A DNA stretch of 19,212 nucleotides from assembly GCA_964567755.1 (NCBI GenBank), contig CAZMNW010000062.1, positions 1 to 19,212 on the forward strand. The letters run 5' to 3'. This DNA is from DASRJW01 sp964567755 (GTDB lineage Bacteria > Krumholzibacteriota > Krumholzibacteriia > G020349025). The translations under genes were made by a program, and so were the position numbers. Shown here piece by piece: positions 7,710-14,628 of this stretch; the first letter of the stretch is position 1, and each line of letters opens with the position of its first letter. The notes beneath the pieces are model-generated. The model made no database searches, was not told the DNA's origin, and saw only the letters and a program-made list of their open reading frames with translations.

Positions 7710-9016
7710 GGGCTCCCGCCCACGGCCGCGGTTAGACGCCCATGCTCCAGCAGCCAGCGCCGCTTCTCCAAGATGCGGTCGACGTCGCGGTCGAGCAGCG
7801 CCAACACCGAATCGACGCTCACCCCGCCGCGCACGGCGAGCTCGCCGCGCTCCTGCAGCCGGGTGGCGATCAGCTCCCATTCCGGGACCTTGGGCGCCGG
7901 CACCACACGGCGGAGCTGGGCGCCGAAGGCGCGAATGTTGGGATCCTGTGTGAGCGCGGTGTCGCGCCATGTCTCGATACGGGCCGGCAAGTTCCCGGTG
8001 AGATGGTAGAAGCGCAGCTGCTGCTCGGGTCGCGACAGGAACTCGACGAGCCGCCAGGCCGCTTCCTTGTGGCGCGATCCGCGGAAGACCACGAGGCTCG
8101 ATCCGCCGGCGATCGACAGGCCGGGGCCATCGGGGCCGGGGAGCGGCGACGTCGCCCAGATGTCTTGGGATGCAGGCGGCAGCCGCCGGCGAAACTCGCC
8201 CAAGTTCCACGGACCCGTGATGTACATCGTGAAGTAGCCGCGGTCGAACTCCTGATAAAGGTTGGCGATCTCCGTGTTGGTCACCGGCGGCGCGAGACCG
8301 CTCTGGAAGAGATCGACGTAGAACGCGAAGGCACGCCGGAACGGCGGCGCGCTGAACGCGCCGCGCGTCGCCGCGTCGGCAAGCAAAGGCGAACCCGTCT
8401 GCAATCCGAAGAGCGCGACCGGCAGCCACTCGTTGAGCGGCAGGAGGATGGTGAAATGGTCTTTGCCGACGACGCGCTGCATCGCTTGCATGACGACGCG
8501 CCACTCGCTCCACGTGGCGGGGATCGAATCGTAACCGGCGCGCGCCAGAATGTCCTTGCGATAGAAGAGAACGCGCGTGTCGACATACCAGGGCACACCA
8601 TAGATGTTGCCGTGCATCCGATTCGTTTCCCAGATGCCAGGGAAGTACGCCGTCGAGTCGAGCGCCGACGAAGCGCCGATCCAATTGTCGAGCGGCTCCA
8701 GTGCACGGAGCGCGGTGAACTCGGCAATCCAGGTGTTGCCGAGCTGGGCGAGATCCGGCGTCGACCGCCCCACATGCGCGGTCAGCAGCTTCTCGTGCGC
8801 CGCGGTCCAGGGAATCTGCTGTATCTGCACGCGGATGCCGGGCTGCTCCACCTCGAAGTCGCGCAGCAGCTCCTGCACCACCTCGCCTTCGCGCCCCATG
8901 GCCCAGAAGCGCAACGTCGTCGGCCGCGAATCATCCGAGCCGCCGCAACCGGGGATCCCGCAGGCCATCGCCATCCAGGCGAGGAGCGCCGGCGCGAACC
9001 GTCGTGCCGCGTTCAT
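7706..9016 (-). CDS. ABC sugar transporter solute-binding lipoprotein
   Basis: The 436-residue protein is a cluster-B/D-type extracytoplasmic sugar-binding protein (SBP_bac_1 family). A short basic N-terminus and hydrophobic core (RRFAPALLAWMAMACGIPGC, residues 5-24) lead to two cysteines. C24 in IPGC or C19 in MAMAC could be the lipidated residue, and neither is a perfect lipobox. Family features follow: LRFWAMGREGEVVQELLRDF near the start, TPDLAQLGNTWIAEF, YGVPWYVDTRVLFYRKDIL and, late in the protein, SIAGGSSLVVFRGSRHKEAAW. The ATG at 9016-9014 has a GGAGGG five bases before it and overlaps the glucanase stop (ATGA). The frame remains open upstream without coding features. The ligand is likely an oligosaccharide released by the glucanase encoded just upstream. 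Confidence 0.92.
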   Translation of the reverse strand: MNAARRFAPALLAWMAMACGIPGCGGSDDSRPTTLRFWAMGREGEVVQELLRDFEVEQPGIRVQIQQIPWTAAHEKLLTAHVGRSTPDLAQLGNTWIAEFTALRALEPLDNWIGASSALDSTAYFPGIWETNRMHGNIYGVPWYVDTRVLFYRKDILARAGYDSIPATWSEWRVVMQAMQRVVGKDHFTILLPLNEWLPVALFGLQTGSPLLADAATRGAFSAPPFRRAFAFYVDLFQSGLAPPVTNTEIANLYQEFDRGYFTMYITGPWNLGEFRRRLPPASQDIWATSPLPGPDGPGLSIAGGSSLVVFRGSRHKEAAWRLVEFLSRPEQQLRFYHLTGNLPARIETWRDTALTQDPNIRAFGAQLRRVVPAPKVPEWELIATRLQERGELAVRGGVSVDSVLALLDRDVDRILEKRRWLLEHGRLTAAVGGSP

Positions 9017-10314
9017 CGTCCCTCCGGCATCGCCGCGAGCCAGGCTCCGGTGAATCCAGCGGCGCGCAGACCGCGGACGACGTGGGGGTTGCGACGCATC
9101 GTCCGCCACACCAGCTCGCTGCGGTAGTTCTCCAGCATCGCCAACACCGGACCCTGATCGATGCCGAGGTAATCCGTGTCGAACCAGCCGAGTTCCGCGT
9201 CCACGCGCCCGTGTTGTACCGACACCGGCAGCTTTAACGTGGGGTTGAGCGCGTCGACGAAACCGTAGCGCGCGAAGACATGCGCACCGAACGTGTCGCG
9301 GAGCGCTCGCAGCATGGGAATCACTAGATCCGGTGCGAAGGCGATGGACCCTGCCGCAGCCGCGGGAGAAACCGTGCCGTCGTCCTGCACCTCGGTGAAG
9401 GACGCACCGCGCGCCCAGTAGGTGTGGAACTGGCGCCGCCTGCCGTCGATCTCGAACGCGCCCTCGACCGGGCCGTCGCAGGCGGTCAAGCCCCAGAGAT
9501 TCGCCCCATAGCCCGACCAGCCCATCGGGTTGGCGATGGCGTAAGCGTGCTGTGCCACCACGGCGCGGCGCGAATTCTCGAAGTAGTCGAGCCCGTGCGC
9601 GCGCATGACCGCGTCTTGGATCCCGCGCAAGTCGATCCACACATGTGTGTACTGATGACCGAATAGCGGCGCGAAGCCCAGATGCTCCTGGCCGTGGAAT
9701 GTCCCCCAGCGGTATCCCGAGGTCCAAAATCCCCACGCCTCGGGAGACACGGGATGTGTGGGCGAAGCGAGCGCCAGCAAGTAAACGAGCATCGCTTCGT
9801 TGTAGCCGCGCCAATCGTAACCGAGATGTCCGATCTCGGGCTTCCAGCCATGGCCGATCCCGGGCGGGCGCACCTGTGCCCAGCGCCAGTCGACGCGCGT
9901 GTACAGCGATTCCGCCAGCGTGCGCACCGTCGCTTCCTCCGCATCCTCGCCGTCGAAGTAGGACTGACAGAAAAGCGCGCCGGCCAGGAAGAGCGCGGTG
10001 TCCACCGTGGAGAGCTCGACGTCGCGGAAGCGCAGCCCGGTCTCGGCGTCGAGAAAATGATAGAAGAAGCCGCGATAGCCTGTGGCCCCGGTGCGCGACG
10101 TATCTTGTGGCGCCGACCAGAACCATCGCAGCGTTTCGAGAACACGGCGGCACGCCGCGTCACGTGTCACATAGCCACGCTCGACGCCGATGGGATAGGC
10201 CGTGAGCGCGAATCCGGTGGCGCTCACGCTCGCGAACGAAGGCGTCGGCCAGCGGTCGGGCGTGAGCCCAGTCGGCGACGCGCCGAGCTCCCAGAACCAG
10301 CGGAAGGTGCGCAC
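9013..10314 (-). CDS. PF10091/GH144-type glucanase, start uncertain
   Basis: From the first conventional start (GTG, 10314-10312) the protein has 433 residues. It matches the family often named 'putative glucoamylase' (Pfam PF10091, COG5368), whose characterised members are CAZy GH144 endo-beta-1,2-glucanases. Recognisable blocks are GFFYHFLD (82-89), ELSTVDTALFLAG (100-112), GWKPEIGHLGYDWRGYNEAM (156-175), GHQYTHVWIDLRG (219-231) and ANPMGWSGYGANLWGLTACD (261-280). Later blocks are WARGAS and DYLGIDQGP. The alpha/alpha barrel is complete at the C-terminus. The family-conserved N-terminal helix (FLDTLEVRTFRWFWEL) is cut by the GTG, and the frame is open upstream to about 10557, so the real protein is probably longer with a signal sequence. 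It is the first gene of the operon, coupled by ATGA to the binding protein. Confidence 0.85.
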   Translation of the reverse strand: MRTFRWFWELGASPTGLTPDRWPTPSFASVSATGFALTAYPIGVERGYVTRDAACRRVLETLRWFWSAPQDTSRTGATGYRGFFYHFLDAETGLRFRDVELSTVDTALFLAGALFCQSYFDGEDAEEATVRTLAESLYTRVDWRWAQVRPPGIGHGWKPEIGHLGYDWRGYNEAMLVYLLALASPTHPVSPEAWGFWTSGYRWGTFHGQEHLGFAPLFGHQYTHVWIDLRGIQDAVMRAHGLDYFENSRRAVVAQHAYAIANPMGWSGYGANLWGLTACDGPVEGAFEIDGRRRQFHTYWARGASFTEVQDDGTVSPAAAAGSIAFAPDLVIPMLRALRDTFGAHVFARYGFVDALNPTLKLPVSVQHGRVDAELGWFDTDYLGIDQGPVLAMLENYRSELVWRTMRRNPHVVRGLRAAGFTGAWLAAMPEGR

Positions 10315-10686
10315 TTCCAGTGTGTCGAGGAAGGCCGCCTCGGACTCGCGGGCACCGGCGGCTGCTGCGATCCTGGGCTCGTCGCGCGCGCCGCTGCAAT
10401 CGATGCTGGCGACGGCGCCGAGGCAGACGATCCATCGCTGCAGTGCTCGGCAGTGCGGGGCCGACGCATGCAGCGGCAGCAGTGTCCACGCTGCGCCACG
10501 TGCCGTCGGTACGCATGCACGAGGAATGGCGATCTCCTCCGGACGGAATGACGGCGGTCATCATCCGGGAAGCGCAGGGGGAACGCAACCCGCATCCGAC
10601 GCGCTTGCCAAGGGCTTCGAGTATCATGCCGCAGATCGCTCTATGCTCTCGGCCACGCCGGGATTCCGTGCGGGAGGATGCGCACC
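10315..10686. other. Divergent region between glucanase and MalK genes
   Basis: About 370 bases hold no conventionally started gene. The minus-strand glucanase frame stays open from 10314 to a TGA at about 10558. It encodes a hydrophobic stretch (QRWIVCLGAVASI, ~10440-10400) that may be the secretion signal of the glucanase. On the minus strand a strong GGAGGAG (10540-10534) is followed eight bases later by an in-frame ATT (10527-10525). The promoters for both transcripts should lie between about 10540 and 10670, but I see no convincing -35/-10 pair. The heptamer GCAGTGC occurs twice ten bases apart (10440-10446 and 10450-10456), probably by chance within coding sequence. No regulator gene is present. 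Confidence 0.5.
10534..10540 (-). promoter_or_regulatory. Strong Shine-Dalgarno without a conventional start codon
   Basis: CTCCTCC on the plus strand reads GGAGGAG on the minus strand. The GGAGG core is eight bases before an ATT (10527-10525) that is in frame with the glucanase. No ATG, GTG or TTG exists in that frame between here and 10314. This is the best candidate ribosome-binding site for the glucanase gene if an ATT start is used, as E. coli infC does. A GTG (10520-10518) and an ATG nearby are out of frame with it. Confidence 0.4.
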
Positions 10687-11844
10687 ATGCCCGAGCTGCG
10701 TCTCGAGGCGATCGAGAAAATCTTCCCTGGCGGTCACACCGCTGTGGCCGGTGTGGACCTCGAAGTTCACGACGGCGAGCTGGTCGTCCTGCTCGGACCT
10801 TCTGGGTGCGGGAAGAGCACCTTGCTGCGAATCGTGGCGGGCATCGAGTCGCCGACGCGCGGCCGCGTGCTCCTCGGCGGCCGCGACGTGACGGAGCTGC
10901 CGCCGCAGCAGCGCGACATTGCCATGGTGTTCCAGAACTACGCCCTCTACCCGCACATGAGCGTGCACGACAACCTGGGTTTCGGTCTCAAGATGCGCGG
11001 CGTTGCGCGCCGAGAGGTCGCGCGGCGCGTGAGGGAGGTTGCCGAGAGCCTCGGGATCACGGCGCTCCTCGACCGCAAGCCGTCGCAGCTCTCCGGCGGT
11101 CAACGTCAACGCGTCGCTCTCGGACGTGCCATCGTGCGCAACGCCAAGACCTTCCTCCTCGACGAGCCGCTCTCCAACCTCGACGTGCAGCTGCGTGTGC
11201 ACACGCGCACCGAGATCGCCCGCTTGCACCGTGAGCTGCACGTGCCCATGCTCTACGTGACCCACGATCAAGAGGAGGCGATGACGCTCGGCGACCGCGT
11301 CGCCGTGATGCACGCCGGGCGCTTCTTGCAGCTGGGCACGCCGCTCGAGATCTACACGCGGCCGGCGACGCAGTTCGTCGCACGCTTCGTCGGCTCGCCA
11401 CGGATGAATCTTCTTCCAGGAGTGATCGTGCGCCCGCCCGGCAGGAGAACGCCACGGCTCGAGATGCTCGGCGCGGTCGTCGAGTTGCCAGAGTTTCCGC
11501 GTGTGCCAAACACCGCCGCGACGATCGCCTCCGCCGCGACGCCAAGAGCGGCTGATTCCCGCAATGTCGTCGTCGGCATTCGCCCCGAAGATGTGTCCAT
11601 CACCCAGCGTTCGGACGCCGACGCGAGCGCGCGGGTGGACGTCGTCGAACCGCTCGGACGCGAGACTCTGCTCCACGTCGTGCTGGACCCGCCCACCGCA
11701 GAGCCCTTGCGTGTTCTCGCGCCGGGGCAGATCGTGCTCGCTCTCGGAACCCAGGTGGGGTTGCGCTTCCAACGCCACCGCCTCCACTTCTTCGACCCGG
11801 ACACCGAGCAGCAGATCGCGATCCCCGACTCTGGGTCCGAATGA
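10687..11844 (+). CDS. MalK/UgpC-type sugar ABC transporter ATPase
   Basis: The 385-residue cytoplasmic ATPase energises CUT1-type sugar importers. Visible motifs are Walker A GPSGCGKST (37-45), Q-loop VFQN with Q83, signature LSGGQRQRVALGRAI (135-149), Walker B LLDEPLSNLD (157-166) and H-loop H193 in VTHDQEEAM. The C-terminal ~150 residues form the OB/TOBE regulatory domain (with FVGSPRMNLLPG and VVGIRPEDV). I chose the ATG at 10687 over that at 10678: a GGGAGG (10672-10677) lies nine bases before the former and directly abuts the latter. The permeases and binding protein are encoded divergently about 400 bases away and lack their own ATPase, so this is very probably their partner. Such ATPases can also serve several importers in one cell. 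Confidence 0.94.
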   Translation: MPELRLEAIEKIFPGGHTAVAGVDLEVHDGELVVLLGPSGCGKSTLLRIVAGIESPTRGRVLLGGRDVTELPPQQRDIAMVFQNYALYPHMSVHDNLGFGLKMRGVARREVARRVREVAESLGITALLDRKPSQLSGGQRQRVALGRAIVRNAKTFLLDEPLSNLDVQLRVHTRTEIARLHRELHVPMLYVTHDQEEAMTLGDRVAVMHAGRFLQLGTPLEIYTRPATQFVARFVGSPRMNLLPGVIVRPPGRRTPRLEMLGAVVELPEFPRVPNTAATIASAATPRAADSRNVVVGIRPEDVSITQRSDADASARVDVVEPLGRETLLHVVLDPPTAEPLRVLAPGQIVLALGTQVGLRFQRHRLHFFDPDTEQQIAIPDSGSE

Positions 11845-11901
11845 TGTGTTCGACGCGCGTCCATCTCGCTCTCACTCGGGTCCGCATCACGCGCCGCCTG
11901 C

Positions 11902-11925
11902 ATTGTGCTAGGTTCCCGCCGAGGT
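11902..11925 (+). promoter_or_regulatory. Ribosome-binding site and possible -10 region of the kinase gene
   Basis: GAGGT (11921-11925) lies seven bases before the kinase ATG at 11933, a good Shine-Dalgarno position that fixes the start. Just upstream, TTGTGCTAGGTT contains a -10-like hexamer (TAGGTT), but no clear -35 was found 17 bases before it. The promoter part is a weak guess. The ribosome-binding part is well supported. Confidence 0.4.
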
Positions 11926-11932
11926 CAATCGA

Positions 11933-14584
11933 ATGATCGGTCAGACGCTCGGGCATTACAGAATCGTCGCCAAGCTCGGCAGCGGCGGCATGGGCGAGGT
12001 GTTCGAGGCCGAGGACACCAAGCTTGCGCGCCGAGTGGCGCTCAAGGTGCTCCCGGCCGAGGTCGCGGGTGACGCGGATCGCCTGAGCCGCTTCGAACGC
12101 GAGGCGCGCGCGGTGGCCGCGCTCAACCATCCCAACATCGTCACCATTCATTCCATCGAGCAGGCAGGCGACGTCCACTTCATCACCCTCGAACACGTGG
12201 AAGGGCAGACTCTCGGCGAGCGCCTGCCGTCCTCCGGTTTCCCCTTGCACGAACTCCTCGATCTCGCCATGCAGATCGCCGACGCAGTGGGAACCGCGCA
12301 CCTGCATGGCATCACCCACCGCGATCTCAAGCCCGGCAACATCATGGTGACACGAGACGGACGAGCGAAGGTCCTGGACTTCGGTCTCGCCAAGTTGCAG
12401 GAAGCCGAGGAAGTATCTTCTGAAACCCAGATCCTCACGGCTCGGTTCAAGACCCAAGCAGGCGTCGTCTTCGGCACCCCGGCTTACATGTCGCCCGAGC
12501 AGGCCGAAGGCAAGCCAGCCGATCCACGCACGGACGTCTTTTCTCTCGGCATTGTCTTGTACGAGATGGCGACCGGCCGTCGCCCGTTCTCGGGCGACAG
12601 TGGGGCCTCGATCATCGCCTCGATCCTCAAGGACACGCCAATCGCAATCAGCGCCATCCAACGCCAGTTGCCCCGTGACCTCGATCGCATCGTCCGCCTC
12701 TGTCTGGCCAAGGATCCATTGCGGCGCTACCAGACGGCGGTGGATTTACGCAACGAACTGGAGGAGCTGCGTCGGGCGCTCGAGGCCGGCGAATTGGAGC
12801 ACGCTGACGCAAGCGCCTCGTCCGCAGCCGGTGGGCGGCGGCACCTGTCGATCACCGTTGCGGCAACCGCTGTCGCGCTCGTGGCGCTGGGAGCGTTGTT
12901 GCGCCAACGACTGAAATCCAACGACACCATCGGCGCTCCGACGGCGATGGCGCTGGTGCAGCTCACGGATCAACAGGGTGTGGAGACCCAACCCAGCCTG
13001 GCGCCGGATGGCAAGACGTTCGCGTACACCAAGCGCACATCCGGGGAATCGGACATCTATGTGCAGCGTGTCGGTGGCAAGAACCCCGTCAACATCACGG
13101 CGAGCTCCACGGTGGACGTGTCGAGCCCGGCGTTCTCGCCAGACGGGAATCGAATCGCTTTCGCTGTGAATTCCGGCAGCGGCGGCATTTTCGTTTCGGG
13201 TGCGACCGGCGAATCGCAACGACGACTCACGGATTTCGGTTTTTATCCTGCATGGTCTCCGAACGGCGCGGAGATCGCGTTCTGTACTGAATTCTTCCCG
13301 ACACCTGGCTCGCGCGGGACCACCAGCGCGCTCTGGGCGGTCGAGGTTGCGACCGGCAAGACGCGCAAAATCTTTACTGGAGACGCAGTGCAACCCTCGT
13401 GGTCCCCAGACGGGACCCGCATTGCGTACTGGGCCGTTCCCGAGGGCTCGGGTGTGCGCGATCTCTTCACCGTCGCATCCGGTGGCGGCACGCCCATTTC
13501 GATCACGCAGACAACTGCGCTCGACTGGAATCCCGTTTGGTCCCCAGACGGCCGGGGCCTGTATTTCTTCAGCGATCTGGGCGGGCGCATGAATCTGTGG
13601 TGGACCCGGATGCGGGCCTCCGGCGAACCCTTGGGCGCGCCCGAGCCGGTGACGACGGAGACGGCGGCCTCCGGCGGCTACACGAGCCTTTCGGCCGACG
13701 GCCGCTTTCTGGCGTACGCAGCCGCGGTCCAACGCATCAATGTCGTCAAACTTCCCCTCGACCCCATCGCGGGTCGGATCACCGGCGAGATGGAATGGGT
13801 CACGTACGGCACCAGCTCGTTCGGCTTGCCGGATCCCTCTCCCGACGGTCAATGGCTCGCGTTGTATTCGATGGACAAGAACGAGGACATCTGGATCTGT
13901 CGAAGCGATGGCTCCGAAATGCGCCGCTTGACCGACGACAATTATCGCGACCGCAAACCCCGCTGGTCCCCCGACGGCAAGCGCATCGCTTTTTACTCCA
14001 ACCGCAGCGGTAGCTACAACATCTGGAGCATCCGCCCCGACGGCAGCGACTTGCGCCAGCTGACGGCGACACAAGACAAAGATCTCATGTTCCCGCTGTG
14101 GTCGCCGCGCGGGGATCGAATGTTCGGCGCGGTCTACACCTTGCGAACGGCGTTCTTCTTCGATCCCAACCAGCCATGGAGCGAGGGCGCGAGTCAGCCG
14201 ATCGAAGGCCTCATGGACGGCGACGATTGGCTCGTCTGCACCTCGTGGTCGAGCGACGGCAAGAAGCTGGCGGGCTACTTCTTTTCTCCACAGGGGACGA
14301 ACACGGGCGCTGGCATGTACGACCTGGAGACGCGAAAGTCCCGCCGGCTGAGCCAGAAGGCGGGCGAGGCTCAGTGGCTCGGTGACAGCCGCCACGTTCT
14401 GTTCCTGAATGGCCAGGAGCTCGTGATCCTGGACACGGAATCGGACAGCGTGCGTCGGATCCAAATCGAGAAACCGATGGAAATGCAACCCCTCTCTCTC
14501 CGGCTGTCGGCCGACGGACGAACGCTCTACGGCGCCGTGATCGAGGCCGAATCCGACATCTGGCTCGTGGAGCTCGAGCGCTGA
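11933..14584 (+). CDS. Membrane Ser/Thr protein kinase with extracytoplasmic PD40/TolB-like beta-propeller
   Basis: The 883-residue protein has a complete PknB-type kinase domain (~8-280). It includes a Gly-rich loop KLGSGGMGEV (14-23), Lys38 in VALKVL, an alphaC Glu (about 57), HRDLKPGN (129-136) with catalytic Asp131, DFG (149-151) and GTPAYMSPEQ (181-190). The activation segment is long and Ser/Thr-rich (~160-180). A single hydrophobic segment (~305-323) crosses the membrane. Residues ~345-880 hold about eleven propeller-type repeats of the form PxxSPDGxxIAF, for example SPAFSPDGNRIAFAV and KPRWSPDGKRIAFYS. All catalytic residues are present, so it should be active. The propeller probably senses an external ligand or protein. 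This architecture is frequent in Acidobacteriota-like genomes. The target is unknown. It may be cotranscribed with the MscS gene 44 bases downstream. Confidence 0.92.
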   Translation: MIGQTLGHYRIVAKLGSGGMGEVFEAEDTKLARRVALKVLPAEVAGDADRLSRFEREARAVAALNHPNIVTIHSIEQAGDVHFITLEHVEGQTLGERLPSSGFPLHELLDLAMQIADAVGTAHLHGITHRDLKPGNIMVTRDGRAKVLDFGLAKLQEAEEVSSETQILTARFKTQAGVVFGTPAYMSPEQAEGKPADPRTDVFSLGIVLYEMATGRRPFSGDSGASIIASILKDTPIAISAIQRQLPRDLDRIVRLCLAKDPLRRYQTAVDLRNELEELRRALEAGELEHADASASSAAGGRRHLSITVAATAVALVALGALLRQRLKSNDTIGAPTAMALVQLTDQQGVETQPSLAPDGKTFAYTKRTSGESDIYVQRVGGKNPVNITASSTVDVSSPAFSPDGNRIAFAVNSGSGGIFVSGATGESQRRLTDFGFYPAWSPNGAEIAFCTEFFPTPGSRGTTSALWAVEVATGKTRKIFTGDAVQPSWSPDGTRIAYWAVPEGSGVRDLFTVASGGGTPISITQTTALDWNPVWSPDGRGLYFFSDLGGRMNLWWTRMRASGEPLGAPEPVTTETAASGGYTSLSADGRFLAYAAAVQRINVVKLPLDPIAGRITGEMEWVTYGTSSFGLPDPSPDGQWLALYSMDKNEDIWICRSDGSEMRRLTDDNYRDRKPRWSPDGKRIAFYSNRSGSYNIWSIRPDGSDLRQLTATQDKDLMFPLWSPRGDRMFGAVYTLRTAFFFDPNQPWSEGASQPIEGLMDGDDWLVCTSWSSDGKKLAGYFFSPQGTNTGAGMYDLETRKSRRLSQKAGEAQWLGDSRHVLFLNGQELVILDTESDSVRRIQIEKPMEMQPLSLRLSADGRTLYGAVIEAESDIWLVELER

Positions 14585-14628
14585 GCCGGCGCGATTGAAG
14601 TGACGCACTGATCGGGGGTTCTGTCCGC

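Noticed and set aside
7710..8684. N-terminal extension of the MalF-type frame
   Set aside because: The sequence is Arg-rich and featureless and lies over the binding-protein gene. The ATGA overlap and family N-terminus place the start at 7709.
9017..10153. N-terminal extension of the binding-protein frame
   Set aside because: It lies over the glucanase gene and shows no domain. The ATG at 9016 has a good ribosome-binding site and is followed by a lipoprotein signal.
10440..10456. Two GCAGTGC copies ten bases apart as a possible operator
   Set aside because: They lie within the probable N-terminal coding extension of the glucanase, are short and lack dyad symmetry.
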